A DNA stretch of 64,000 nt, taken from JACADW01 sp963747985. Its GTDB lineage: Bacteria; Acidobacteriota; UBA6911. Below the pieces are notes generated by a model. The model saw only the letters and a program-made list of their open reading frames with translations, did no database searches and was not told the origin of the DNA. The position numbers were made by a program, and so were the translations under genes. This document shows, piece after piece, positions 8,996-18,158 of the stretch (the stretch's first letter is position 1; every line of letters begins with the position of its first letter). The stretch covers positions 62,001 through 126,000 of the forward strand of contig CAVVHG010000005.1 in the NCBI GenBank assembly GCA_963747985.1, given 5' to 3'.

Positions 8996-10479
8996 TCACC
9001 GGTTATCCAGTGCCGGGAAGGGGAAATCCTTCGAAGGGGTGTGCTGTTCCTTCATTATCTTCATCATCCTTGTCACGGTATCGGGGTGCTTTTCGGACAG
9101 GTCGCGAGTCTCCGACGGATCGTCCCGCAGGTTGTAAAGCTCGATGTGGATTTTCGGTTTCGCTTCCCTGGTGTCCGCCTGCAGGTTTTGGCGCACGCCC
9201 TTCCAATCCCCGATGCGGACATACTGTTGACAGCCGTAACCGGGAAACTCCCGGTAAAGAAACTGCCGGGCTGCCTGTCGGCCGCCGCGGAGGGTGGGTG
9301 CAAAGCTGACGCCATCGATCTTGTCCGGAATGGCCTGGGGCGCGCCGGCCAGTTCCAGCAGTGTCGGCATCCAGTCTTCGAATCCCGTCACGCGGTCCGA
9401 GGCGCTGCCGGAGGCGATGTGGCCGCTCCAGCGAACGATGCATGGGACACGGTTTCCACCCTCATAGAGCGATCCCTTCAGACCCCGGAAAGGTCCGGCC
9501 GAGCGGAAGAACTCCGAGTCGCTGCCTCCGGTACGATCGTAAGTCGGGCCGTTGTCGGACGTGACGACAAAAATCGTGTCCTCCTCCAGCCCCAATTCCC
9601 TGACGAGGGTCACCATCCGTCCGACCTCTCGATCCATGCGTGTGATCATGGCAGCGTAAGCCGCGCGCGGCGCGAATTGCGGCAGATAGCCGTTCGTTCC
9701 CGTGTACGGGGGATCGTCCCACCTCCCCAGATACTCCCGGAGGGAATCTGCAGGCACCTGGAGGGCAAGGTGAGGTACCGTGGTCGGATAGTAGAGAAAG
9801 AACGGGCGACCCTTGTTTTCACGGATGAACCGCAGGGCCTGCTCCGTGATCAGGTCAGGAGCGTAGTCGATGCCCACATACGCGGCATAGCTCGCGGGAT
9901 CCGTCGGATCCGCATTCCGGGGAGACTCTGGTGGGCGCTGAACTCCGGGTTATTCAGTCTTACACGCCGGTCGTTGTCCCACAAATGGGCCGGGTAGTAG
10001 TTGTGCGCCTCACGCTGACAGTTGTATCCGTAGAAACGGTCGATGCCCTGCTGGAGAGGATCACCGCTCGAACCCGGCCCGCCGAGGCCCCACTTGCCGA
10101 AGGCGCCTGTCCGGTAACCCCTGGACTTCAGAAGCGCGCCGATCGTCACGGTGCCGGATGGGATCGGCCACTGACCTTCGGGCTGCACCTCGCGGTTGTC
10201 GCGGATGAAGGCATGTCCGGGGTGCATGCCGGTCAGCAGTACGCAGCGGGATGGGGCGCAGACCGCGTTCCCGGAGTAGTGCTGGGTGAACCGCATCCCT
10301 TCTGCCGCGAGACGGTCGATGTTCGGAGTACGAATCTTCTGCTGGCCGTAACAACCCAGCTCCGAGTATCCCAGGTCATCGCCGAGGATGAAGATGATGT
10401 TCGGCCGCCTCGCCCCTGCCGGAATGGCGCTCGCCGGCAACAGAAAAACAAGCAGCATGACACGTCCGAGTTTTGTCAT
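8996..10479 (-). pseudogene. exported sulfatase with a frameshift
   Basis: Two adjoining frames encode one arylsulfatase of about 494 residues. The first (10479 to about 9900) has a signal peptide, the metal-binding IIFILGDDLGYSELGCYG and the formylglycine site CAPSR at residue 74. The second frame resumes with DYAPDLITEQALRFI and carries FFLYYPTTVPH, VVTSDNGPTYDR and the C-terminal domain. The frame changes around 9905-9925, consistent with one missing base, so the gene encodes a truncated product as written. Every catalytic motif is intact, so this is either recent inactivation or a sequence error. GGAGG precedes ATG 10479. The expected role is removing sulfate esters from polysaccharides. 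Confidence 0.8.
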
Positions 10480-10566
10480 CAGTCCTCCCGGCAGGCCAAG
10501 AGCCGCACCGCAGATACACCGGGTGCGCAGAGATAGCCATATGCACTAAAACCAGACAGCGATCTT

Positions 10567-10590
10567 GCTCTGCTCGCTCTGCGTCTCCGC
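10567..10590. repeat. CTCTGCG-type repeat fragment
   Basis: A single arm of the dispersed repeat (contains CGCTCTGCGTCTCCGCG), between the sulfatase and the FGGY kinase end. Confidence 0.4.
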
Positions 10591-10647
10591 GATATGATTC
10601 CTTCACATCTTCGGAGACCCGTCGCGCAGCGTCCAGGTATCATCACT

Positions 10648-12183
10648 CTAATCGCAGATGAGGCCGGTGAGGCGCTTCATCAGCGGCGCAGTGGCCTCGT
10701 ACAGGTTACGGTAGATTTCGTAATAGCCTTTGTAAGCCCGGCCCGCCTCCGCATTGGGCCGGACCACTGAACCGGTCCTGACCCAGCGGCTCACTTCGTC
10801 GATGCCGGAGAACAATCCGATTCCCACGCCGGCGAGGAAGGCGTCGCCATAGGCAGCGCCGATCCGCTGCTCGGGGACGTGTTGCTCGATGCCCGCGATG
10901 TCGCTCACGATCTGCATCCAGAGCGCGTTGCGCGTTCCGCCTCCGACGGCCATTATGCGTTCCGGGGCAGCTCCCTCCTCGCGCATCTTGTCGATGTTGT
11001 GCCGGATGCCGAAGCCGACGGATTCGAGGAGTGCGCGATACACGTCCGCGCGGGTGTGGTTGAGTGATAGCCCGAATATCACACCCTTGGCGTCCGGATC
11101 CGGAACAGGAGTGCGCTCGCCGGCGAAGTAGGGGAGCATCACTATGCCGTTGGCTCCCACCCGCGATCTCGCGGCAAGATCCGCCAGTGCTGCAAACGCA
11201 TCCTGCCCTCCGGCTCCTTCGCACTCGACCTCCTGCCGGGCGAATTGATCGCGGAACCAGCGGGTCAGGCTGCCGGATGTCGACATCCCGCCGGTGAGCA
11301 CATACGTCCCCTTTTCAAGGAAGGGGGCACACCAGAAACGTGAACTGGTGCAAAGCCGCCTCGTGCGAAGAATGAAGAAAGCGCTGCTGCCGTACATCAC
11401 CATCATATCGCCCGGTTGCGTCACTCCCGCACTGACGGCCTCGGCGGCGGCATCGGCTGTCCCGGCGATGATGGGAGTGCCCTCGGCCAACCCCGTCAGT
11501 CTTGCCCCTTCGGCCGAAACCCGCCCTGCCATATCGCAAGTCCACGTGATGCGCGGCAACTTTTCCGGAGGACACACATGTTCGGTGGTGTCCGCAGTCC
11601 AGCGACAGCCTTCCAAGTCCACAAAAGGACCAAACCCGGCCGCATCGTAGACATCCAGCGCGGCATCTCCGGTCAGACGGTAAAGCACGAACCCGCTGCC
11701 GTTTACCACCAGGTGCGTCCTGTCCCACACTTCCGGTTCGTGCATCCGGATCCACAGCACCTTCGGAGCGGCCGACTGCGAAGAGAGCCGTACACCCGAA
11801 CTGCGGAGCGGCGCACTGCCGTCTATGACACGCTGGAGCTGGCGGACTTCCTCCGCGGCTCGCGTGTCGATGCCATATAGGATCGCTTTGCGCAAGGGCC
11901 GGCCCGCCCGATCGATCGGCAGAATCGCGGGGGAGATTGCGCTGAGACCGATCGCGCCGACCTGCCCGGGCGAAGTCTTCCCCGAAGACATGAGCGAGTT
12001 CGTGATGCTGACGAAGTCATGCCACCAGGCTCGCTCGGCATCATGCTCGGCCCAGCCTGGGCGGGGGATTTCCAGCGCGTGTTCCTCGACAGCACTGGCT
12101 ACTACTTCGCCGTCCTCCCGCACGAGCACGCCTTTGGAGGCGGAGGTCCCGATGTCTATGCCAAGCAGGTAGCGGGTTGTCAC
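10648..12183 (-). CDS. FGGY-family sugar kinase (xylulokinase/LsrK-like)
   Basis: A 511-residue two-domain kinase of normal FGGY length. The N-terminal phosphate loop is YLLGIDIGTSASKGVLV; substrate-side residues include PGWAEHDAERAWW; the C-terminal ATP-binding domain has AVGGGTRNALWMQIVSDIAG and GAAYGDAFLAG. I use GTG 12183, preceded by AGAGGAAA, because residues upstream of it are not family-like and run into a repeat cluster. It is the last gene of a seven-gene minus-strand operon with a complete sugar ABC transporter, so it should phosphorylate the imported compound. FGGY kinases act on xylulose, gluconate, erythritol and autoinducer-2; sequence reading alone does not decide which. Confidence 0.87.
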   Translation of the reverse strand: MTTRYLLGIDIGTSASKGVLVREDGEVVASAVEEHALEIPRPGWAEHDAERAWWHDFVSITNSLMSSGKTSPGQVGAIGLSAISPAILPIDRAGRPLRKAILYGIDTRAAEEVRQLQRVIDGSAPLRSSGVRLSSQSAAPKVLWIRMHEPEVWDRTHLVVNGSGFVLYRLTGDAALDVYDAAGFGPFVDLEGCRWTADTTEHVCPPEKLPRITWTCDMAGRVSAEGARLTGLAEGTPIIAGTADAAAEAVSAGVTQPGDMMVMYGSSAFFILRTRRLCTSSRFWCAPFLEKGTYVLTGGMSTSGSLTRWFRDQFARQEVECEGAGGQDAFAALADLAARSRVGANGIVMLPYFAGERTPVPDPDAKGVIFGLSLNHTRADVYRALLESVGFGIRHNIDKMREEGAAPERIMAVGGGTRNALWMQIVSDIAGIEQHVPEQRIGAAYGDAFLAGVGIGLFSGIDEVSRWVRTGSVVRPNAEAGRAYKGYYEIYRNLYEATAPLMKRLTGLICD

Positions 12184-12215
12184 GAGCGTTTCCTCTTGTC
12201 TCGCAACTCTATGGG

Positions 12216-12414
12216 GCGGGCCTACAGCCCTTGGTGCCTGATCCTGCACTTAAACCCGGGGCTTCGCCCCGGGCTGTCATGACAATGCGCCTTCAGCGCT
12301 CTTCATGTTGATTGGAATTCGGTTCCCAGGGCCGAAGGCCCGCCTAATACCAGCCTGGGGCGAAGCCCCAGGATTTGTGCCGATAGAAACGACAAGGGCC
12401 GAAGGCCCGCCCCA
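12216..12414. repeat. cluster of GC palindromes with GAA/TTC loops (REP-like)
   Basis: Four perfect palindromes lie within 155 bp: CCCGGGGCTTCGCCCCGGG (12255-12273), GGGCCGAAGGCCC (12329-12341), CCTGGGGCGAAGCCCCAGG (12354-12372) and GGGCCGAAGGCCC again (12396-12408). The two types alternate, and each has a three-base GAA or TTC loop. A decayed fifth copy may lie at 12217-12232. This is the architecture of BIME/REPIN-type non-autonomous repeats. It separates the M29 gene from the FGGY kinase inside the operon. Confidence 0.7.
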
Positions 12415-12481
12415 TATATTTTCGACATAGCCAACCCCTGGCGGACACCGCCGCGCTGCGGCGCAGCGCGTCCACCTCAGC

Positions 12482-13558
12482 TTACAGCAGGAACACACCG
12501 TCGCGCAGCACGGGGATACCATCAGCCAAAACGGTGGCGTTGCGCCGTGTGTCCTTGATTATGTCCCAGTGGACGGCGGATTGATTCGTCCCTCCGCATT
12601 CAGGGTACGCGCGGCCCAGCGCTATGTGAACTGTGCCGCCGATCTTCTCGTCAAACAGGATGTCCTTGCAGAACAGGGTCACTCCCGGGTTGGTCCCGAA
12701 GGCAAACTCGCCGATCACGCTTGCACCGGGGTCCGACTTGACGATCGCATCGAGAAAATCCTGGTTCGTGGAAGAATAAGCCTCCACAAGCTGTCCCTTG
12801 TTCCAGCGCAGCCGCATGTCACGCATCAGGCGGCCACTCAGGACGCCCGGAAACTCAAACGAGATCTGACCGTCCACGGTCTCGGCGACCGGCGATGTGA
12901 GTATTTCGCCGTCGGGCATGTTGTTCTTCCCATCCGCGACGATCCACTTTCGCCCTCCCACCGAAAAGCGCAGATCCGTCCCCCGGCCCACGATGTGAAT
13001 CTCCGAAGAACGGTTCAGCCGGTCGGCCCACCGGCGCCATATGCCGCTCTCAGCCACCCAGTCCCTCAGGCAGGCGCCGAAAAACATGTCTGTAAGGGTC
13101 TCAAGGTCCGTTTCCGCCTGCTGAGCCAGGTCTGCATCGGGGACCCGGACAAGGCACCAGCGCGTCTTGGCCCAACGCAGGGTGGACACTTTACCCATCG
13201 CCGCCTGGTTCTCGGAAAGCCTGTCGCCGGGGATGTCCCATTGTTCGTGAAGATTGTGTCCGCCGCGGAGTCCGAAGTACACGTCGGCCCATTGGATACC
13301 GTAGGCTTCGATCTCCGGGACCCATCGGATCTGCTCGTCGGTGCCGTATTTGAGCACGGAGCGGCGCAGGACCTCGGAAAGGAACTGCACCTGGGGGAAA
13401 GCTCCCGCTTTTACGGCTGCTTCATAGACCGCACGGACAAGCGGAAAAGATTCGAGCTCCCCCATCGCGATCATGACCCGCTCACCTGATTTGACCTCTG
13501 CGGAATAGTGCACGAGCACTTCCGCGAGTTGCTGCCAGCGCTTGTCTGTGGAGTACAT
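12482..13558 (-). CDS. M29-family aminopeptidase
   Basis: A 358-residue M29 (thermophilic aminopeptidase T/AmpS) metallopeptidase. Family landmarks include FPGVLSGRLMRDMRLRW, GEFAFGTNPGV (the conserved Glu of the metal site) and GGTNQSAVHWDIIKDTR (metal-ligand His and Asp). It should release N-terminal amino acids from small peptides in the cytoplasm using two divalent metals. ATG 13558 has GAGAGG upstream and lies 11 bp past the stop of the BtpA-like gene, so it belongs to the sugar ABC operon. A peptidase in a sugar-uptake operon is unusual. It may act on an amino-acyl or peptidyl sugar conjugate, which is conjecture. Confidence 0.85.
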   Translation of the reverse strand: MYSTDKRWQQLAEVLVHYSAEVKSGERVMIAMGELESFPLVRAVYEAAVKAGAFPQVQFLSEVLRRSVLKYGTDEQIRWVPEIEAYGIQWADVYFGLRGGHNLHEQWDIPGDRLSENQAAMGKVSTLRWAKTRWCLVRVPDADLAQQAETDLETLTDMFFGACLRDWVAESGIWRRWADRLNRSSEIHIVGRGTDLRFSVGGRKWIVADGKNNMPDGEILTSPVAETVDGQISFEFPGVLSGRLMRDMRLRWNKGQLVEAYSSTNQDFLDAIVKSDPGASVIGEFAFGTNPGVTLFCKDILFDEKIGGTVHIALGRAYPECGGTNQSAVHWDIIKDTRRNATVLADGIPVLRDGVFLL

Positions 13559-13568
13559 TTTCAGCCTC

Positions 13569-14372
13569 TCAGCGACACTTTCGGGCGATAGACATGAATT
13601 CCCGCACCCGCTTGCTGTCAACTTCGTTCCAGATATAACCGTCGCGCTTGAACGCCGTGCCTGTGATGGCACCGTCCGCGATCCCCAGCTGCTCCTTGAG
13701 ATTCTCCGGGCGCACTCCGGTGTTGGCCAGGACGGGGGTGTTCGGAACGGCCTCTTTCACGCGGCGCAAGGTCTCCGCGGAAGAGGCAACGCCCGCGGTC
13801 AACCCGGAAACGCAAATCGCATCCGGCTTCGTGTTGAACACGGTCGAACGCGCGATCTCGGCGACGTCGCGGCGTCCGAGGTAGACGGCGGCCTCGGGCA
13901 CTATGTTGAACAGCAGCTTGACGTGCTGCGCGTGGATGGCATGCTGATGGCGCACTACCTCCCCGCAGTTCGTGTTCCACATCCCGAAATCGCTCGCATA
14001 TACCCCGGTAAATATCTCGCGCACAAAAAGCGCGCCTGTCGCCATCGCGAGGTCGATGGATGCTTTCGGGTCCCAGAGAACGTTGACTCCGAAAGGCACT
14101 TTGATCTCGGTTCGAAGCTCACCGATCAACCGGGCCATGGTCACATACGTGATCGGTTCCACTCTTGTCAGATAGGGCAGGCTCGCCTCGTTGGAGAACA
14201 TCACAGCATCCACCCCGCCGTCCTGCAGGGCGCGCAGATCCCGGCGGGCGCACTGGAGGACCCAATCCGGGCCTTTCTCCGCGTCGTAACCGGGATCTCC
14301 CGGCAGGGCGAGCATGTGGCACATTGCGATAATAGGCTTGTTCACCCCGAACATTTCATTCAGCCAGCTCAT
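13569..14372 (-). CDS. BtpA/SgcQ-family TIM-barrel protein
   Basis: A 267-residue single-domain protein of the BtpA family. Typical segments are PIIAMCHMLALPGDPGYD near the N-terminus, GGVDAVMFSNEASLPY, GVNVLWDP, and the C-terminal phosphate-binding half GLTAGVASSAETLRRVKEA with TPVLANTGVRPENL and DGAITGTAFKRDG. BtpA was linked to photosystem I biogenesis in cyanobacteria; SgcQ is an uncharacterised E. coli sugar-cluster protein. The phosphate-binding motif suggests a phosphosugar aldolase or isomerase role. The start overlaps the permease stop by four bases (ATGA) and follows AAAGGAGG, so translation is coupled to the transporter. Confidence 0.85.
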   Translation of the reverse strand: MSWLNEMFGVNKPIIAMCHMLALPGDPGYDAEKGPDWVLQCARRDLRALQDGGVDAVMFSNEASLPYLTRVEPITYVTMARLIGELRTEIKVPFGVNVLWDPKASIDLAMATGALFVREIFTGVYASDFGMWNTNCGEVVRHQHAIHAQHVKLLFNIVPEAAVYLGRRDVAEIARSTVFNTKPDAICVSGLTAGVASSAETLRRVKEAVPNTPVLANTGVRPENLKEQLGIADGAITGTAFKRDGYIWNEVDSKRVREFMSIARKCR

Positions 14373-15421
14373 TGTCCGCCCCTCCTTTGCCGGAAAAAGC
14401 GGCCCAGCTGCATCGGACCGATGTCAATACGCGCGAACACCATTACAAAAAGAAGCAGGAATCCCCATGCGAAGTCCCGGAAAAAATTGCTGCCGCTGTA
14501 CCGTGACAGGAGCATGTTGAAGCCCGTCGACAGCATCTGCAGCGACAGGAGCGCGAGCGCCACTCCCGCGAGATGCCCATGCCCCCCGTTGACCGAGATC
14601 CCGCCGAGTACCGCAACGAGGATCGCCATCAGCAGGTACGAACTGCCGTACTCCGCATTCGCGGAATTGGTGCGTGCCACGCTCACGAGGCCGGCGATCG
14701 CCGAAAGCAGTCCGCTGATCATGTGCGCCCGCAGGGTGACCCCCGGGTTGTCGATGCCGGAGAACTGAGCAGCAACCGCATTCGAGCCGAGCATGTAGAC
14801 TTTGAAACCAAAACTCGTCCGGCCAAGAAGCGCGGAGGAGGCGCCGGCCACGACGACGAAAACGATCAACGGAACCGGTACTCCAAAGACTGTCCCGATG
14901 CCAAGAAACAGAAAGGCGTCCGGCACTCCGTGTACCGCCCTGCCCTTCGTAATTGCATAACCAAGGCCTGAGTAAAGCGTCAGCGTGCCGAGCGTCACGA
15001 GTATTGCAGGAACGCCGGCACGGCCGATCAGAAACCCGTTTACGACGCCGCACAACAACCCTACGCCCAGCGAGACCAGGATTGCGAGCGTTACTGCGAC
15101 TGCGACCTGCCACGCTGATGCCCCGGTGCCAGCCGGGCGCCCCATTACCAGAGCCGCCGCAATGGCGGAGAGATTTGCCATCGCCGTCACGGAGAGATCT
15201 ATGCCCCCGATCAGCAGCGCAAGCGTCATGGCCACGCTCAGGATGCCCAGCTCCGCCATCTGGAAGGCCATCGACTGCAGGTTTGCTGTCGTGGGGAACT
15301 GGGCCGGCATGGCCAGGGACATCAAGACGAAGATCAGGATGACGGTCGTGGTGAGGAACCTTATGTGCCCGTCCTGCATGAGCTGCGACAGTCCGCTTCC
15401 GGTCTTCAGGGTATCTCTCAT
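14369..15421 (-). CDS. sugar ABC transporter permease (RbsC family), second subunit
   Basis: A 350-residue inner-membrane permease with about nine to ten TM helices. It has the RbsC signature ALLIGGIDLSVTAMANLSA in the N-terminal half, then LLCGVVNGFLIGRAGVPAILVTLGT, and later VAVLGGISVNGGHGHLAG. It pairs with the permease just upstream (3 bp gap) to form a heterodimeric channel energised by the ATPase encoded further upstream. It overlaps the BtpA-like gene by four bases. The C-terminal tail ends in a basic RQRRGGQ. Confidence 0.88.
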   Translation of the reverse strand: MRDTLKTGSGLSQLMQDGHIRFLTTTVILIFVLMSLAMPAQFPTTANLQSMAFQMAELGILSVAMTLALLIGGIDLSVTAMANLSAIAAALVMGRPAGTGASAWQVAVAVTLAILVSLGVGLLCGVVNGFLIGRAGVPAILVTLGTLTLYSGLGYAITKGRAVHGVPDAFLFLGIGTVFGVPVPLIVFVVVAGASSALLGRTSFGFKVYMLGSNAVAAQFSGIDNPGVTLRAHMISGLLSAIAGLVSVARTNSANAEYGSSYLLMAILVAVLGGISVNGGHGHLAGVALALLSLQMLSTGFNMLLSRYSGSNFFRDFAWGFLLLFVMVFARIDIGPMQLGRFFRQRRGGQ

Positions 15422-15424
15422 GCT

Positions 15425-16414
15425 TCAGATCTCATCGCCCGCGGCAACTCGCTGTTGCCGGCGCAGCCGCATCACCGGAACCGTAATCCCGATCAGGAGC
15501 ACGCTTCCGATGGCCACCTTTTGCCATTCCGAAGGGATGCCGACGAGAACCAGGCCGCTCTTCAGGATCGTGATCATCGACAGGCCCAGCAGGGTACCGG
15601 TCACGGTGCCCCGGCCGCCTGTGATGGAAGCACCTCCCAGCACGACGGCCGCGATCACCTCCAGTTCGGCCCCCATGAGCGCGGCCGGATTCGCATTACG
15701 AAACAAGGCCACCTGTGTAACCCCGGCGACGGCGGCCAGCACGCCGGCAAGGCAGTATATTCCGTATTCAATCAAGTGGACGTTGAAGCCGGATCGAACG
15801 GCTGCTTCGCGATTGCCGCCGAGGGCGAAAACGCCCCGGCCGGCCATTGTGTACCTGAGCAGCAACCCGACGGCTGCGGCCGCTCCGACGAGCAGCAGGA
15901 CCGACGGGTGCAACGCGGAGGTCCCGGCCGCGGCATCCTCGACCGTCGCGAGACTTGCCGTGCCGTACTTCACCAACCCGGAGGGCAGGTTGTACAGAAC
16001 CAGGTTCCCTACGAAAAACAAAACGAAGCCGTAGATCATCCCGGCAGTGCCCAGTGTGACTATCAGGGCAGGCAGCCGGAAACGCGAGATGAATGTGGCA
16101 TTCAACAAACCCAAAGCAAAGCCGAAAGGTATCGCCAGCACGTAAACAACCCAGGCGGATCCCTGAAAGCCGGATGAGATCAGGATCTTTACCGCGATGT
16201 ACGAGGAAGCCGCCGCAATAGCAGGGAAGGAGACGTCCACTCCGCCTGAAATGAGGACGACGAGCACTCCCATTGCAAGGATGCCGTAAGTCGTAGCATT
16301 GCGCAGCAGATCAAAGAGATTGCCGAGTGTAAAGAATGCCGGGTTGATCAGGCCGACGACGATGGAGAGAACCAGCACGCACCCGGCGACTACGAATTCA
16401 TGAGTCCGCACCAT
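15425..16414 (-). CDS. sugar ABC transporter permease (RbsC family), first subunit
   Basis: A 329-residue RbsC-family permease with LISGGVDVSFPAIAAASSY, FALGLLNATFISRFRLPALIVTLGTAG and VVLGGASITGGRGTVTG. I start it at ATG 16414, which has GAGG six bases upstream and begins a normal N-terminus (MVRTHEFVVAG). The frame stays open to 16492, but the extra residues (ALCASAVRFFGLL) are the translation of the CTCTGCG repeat that overlaps this end, so they are probably not native. It forms the transporter channel with the next permease; substrate specificity comes from the binding protein at 18.2-19.2 kb. Confidence 0.87.
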   Translation of the reverse strand: MVRTHEFVVAGCVLVLSIVVGLINPAFFTLGNLFDLLRNATTYGILAMGVLVVLISGGVDVSFPAIAAASSYIAVKILISSGFQGSAWVVYVLAIPFGFALGLLNATFISRFRLPALIVTLGTAGMIYGFVLFFVGNLVLYNLPSGLVKYGTASLATVEDAAAGTSALHPSVLLLVGAAAAVGLLLRYTMAGRGVFALGGNREAAVRSGFNVHLIEYGIYCLAGVLAAVAGVTQVALFRNANPAALMGAELEVIAAVVLGGASITGGRGTVTGTLLGLSMITILKSGLVLVGIPSEWQKVAIGSVLLIGITVPVMRLRRQQRVAAGDEI

Positions 16415-16435
16415 CTGCCTCAGTAAGCCAAAGAA

Positions 16436-16530
16436 TCTCACCGCAGAGGCGCAAAGAGCGCGGAGCAGAATCTCTATTCGATTCATAATCAAGTGCTCAT
16501 CTCTGCGGTCTCAGCGTCTCTGCGGTCAAG
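16436..16530. repeat. CTCTGCG-type inverted repeat overlapping an open frame
   Basis: One arm reads TCACCGCAGAGGCGCAAAGA, the other CTCTGCGGTCTCAGCGTCTC, with an AT-rich centre between them. It sits between the ATPase stop and the first permease, inside the operon, and extends the permease frame artificially. Confidence 0.55.
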
Positions 16531-16538
16531 GGCGCATC

Positions 16539-18035
16539 TCATGTCGAAACCAGGGCTTCGTTAAGCTGCGATTCGCTGGTGTCGCGGGTGCCGAACTCGT
16601 CATGAATGCGCCCGCTCTTCATGACGAGGATGCGGCTGCACAGCTCCATCAGTTCCGGGATGTCGTCGGATATGATCAGGACGCCCATTCCCCGCTGCGC
16701 CAGGTTGGAAATAATCCCGTGGATCGCCTCCTTGGCGCCGATATCCACACCCACCGTGGGGCCGTTCAGGATCAGGATCCGGGGGTTTCTTGCCAGCCAT
16801 TTGGCCAGCACCACGCGTTGCTGATTACCTCCCGAAAGGCTGGCCGCCGGCAAGTCCGCAGACGGCGTGCGAATGTCGAGACGTCGCACCCAGTCGCGGA
16901 TCGTGCCCTGCCGGAGTCGCACGTCGATCATACCGAACCTTCCGCGCAACCGGTCGATGACGCCGGCCACGACGTTGCTGCCGATGGACTGATCCAGGAA
17001 CAGGCCTTCCCGCAGTCGATCCTCCGGGATGTAGGCGATGCCATCTTCCAGGGCATCTCGCACTTCCCGGAGATCAACCGGTCTCCCGTCGATCCGGACC
17101 CGACCGGATTCAGCCGGCATCAATCCAAACAGCGAAAGCGCCAGTGCGGTGCGCCCGGACCCAAGCAGGCCGGTGATGCCCAGGATCTCGCCTGCGCGCA
17201 GCTCAAACGAGATGTCGCTGAAGCACCGATTCAACGAGAGCCTCTCGACCTGGAGCAGAAGAGGGGCGTTCGGAGGCGGCCCTTCGGCCACCGGCGACTT
17301 TCGTTCGGCGCTGCGTCCCGTCACGGCCTCGAAGATGGTCCGGCGATCCATGCCCGGGCCCCTCTTATCGAGCACCATCTCCCCATTTCGCAGCACGATC
17401 ACGCGGTCTGCGATTTCCTGCACTTCGTCGAGCTTGTGACTGACAAAAAGGGTGGCGATACCCGCGCTCTTGAGATTCCCGATAACGTGGAACAGGGACC
17501 TGATTTCCTTTTGAGTGAGTGCGGCGGTGGGCTCATCCATGACGATCAGCCGTGCGTCCCCCAGGAGCGCCCGCGATATCGCCACGAGCTGGCGGGCGGC
17601 AACGGGCAGATCTCCAACCTGCGCGTCCGGGTCCAGTTTCGCATTTATGTTTTCGAGCGCCTGGCGCGCAACCCTGTCGACTTCGCTTCGGCGCACCCAT
17701 CGGCGGTTCCTCGATATCTGCCAGTTGAGCGCGATGTTCTCGGCGACGGTCAGGTTGGGAAAAAGCGACAGTTCCTGGTAGATGATCCGGATACCGTGCC
17801 TGATCGAATCGATGGGATGAAGGCGGCTGTAAACGGCTCCGTCGAGGACAAGCTCTCCCGAATCCGGGGCATGCACCCCGGCGATGACCTTGATCAGAGT
17901 GGACTTGCCGGATCCGTTTTCCCCGACCAGGCATAGATTTTCGCCGGCGTCGATGCTCAAGCTGACGTCCCGGAGCGCCTGAACGCCCGCGAATCTCTTG
18001 CAGATATTCTGAAGCCGCAGGTACTCGCGCGTCAT
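16539..18035 (-). CDS. sugar ABC transporter ATP-binding protein (RbsA/MglA type)
   Basis: A 498-residue tandem ATPase. The first nucleotide-binding domain has Walker A GENGSGKST, Walker B LIVMDEPTAAL and switch His in LFVSHK. The second has a Walker A-like GLLGSGRTAL, signature LSGGNQQRV and a degenerate Walker B ILILNGPTVGVD, in which Asn-Gly replaces the usual Asp-Glu. This asymmetry is common in the sugar-importer CUT2 class, although the exact residues should be compared with homologues. ATG 18035 follows GGTGAGAGC. It powers the two permeases downstream; the solute-binding lipoprotein gene is 123 bp upstream. Confidence 0.9.
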   Translation of the reverse strand: MTREYLRLQNICKRFAGVQALRDVSLSIDAGENLCLVGENGSGKSTLIKVIAGVHAPDSGELVLDGAVYSRLHPIDSIRHGIRIIYQELSLFPNLTVAENIALNWQISRNRRWVRRSEVDRVARQALENINAKLDPDAQVGDLPVAARQLVAISRALLGDARLIVMDEPTAALTQKEIRSLFHVIGNLKSAGIATLFVSHKLDEVQEIADRVIVLRNGEMVLDKRGPGMDRRTIFEAVTGRSAERKSPVAEGPPPNAPLLLQVERLSLNRCFSDISFELRAGEILGITGLLGSGRTALALSLFGLMPAESGRVRIDGRPVDLREVRDALEDGIAYIPEDRLREGLFLDQSIGSNVVAGVIDRLRGRFGMIDVRLRQGTIRDWVRRLDIRTPSADLPAASLSGGNQQRVVLAKWLARNPRILILNGPTVGVDIGAKEAIHGIISNLAQRGMGVLIISDDIPELMELCSRILVMKSGRIHDEFGTRDTSESQLNEALVST

Positions 18036-18056
18036 GCTCTCACCCACGGAGTGCCC

Positions 18057-18152
18057 CCGCTGTCGGGATCGGAATCGGGGTCGATATCGACCGGCCATCA
18101 GTACGAATGCCGGTGCCGATTGCGACCGCGATTCCGATACCGACCCCGATGA
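18057..18152. repeat. ATCGG-rich inverted repeat
   Basis: Left half contains GGGATCGGAATCGGGGTCGA and the right half contains its approximate complement (GATTCCGATACCGACCCCGA), around an unrelated centre. It fills the gap between the binding-protein and ATPase genes. A related tract is at 53937-53990. Confidence 0.5.
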
Positions 18153-18158
18153 TTCGGT

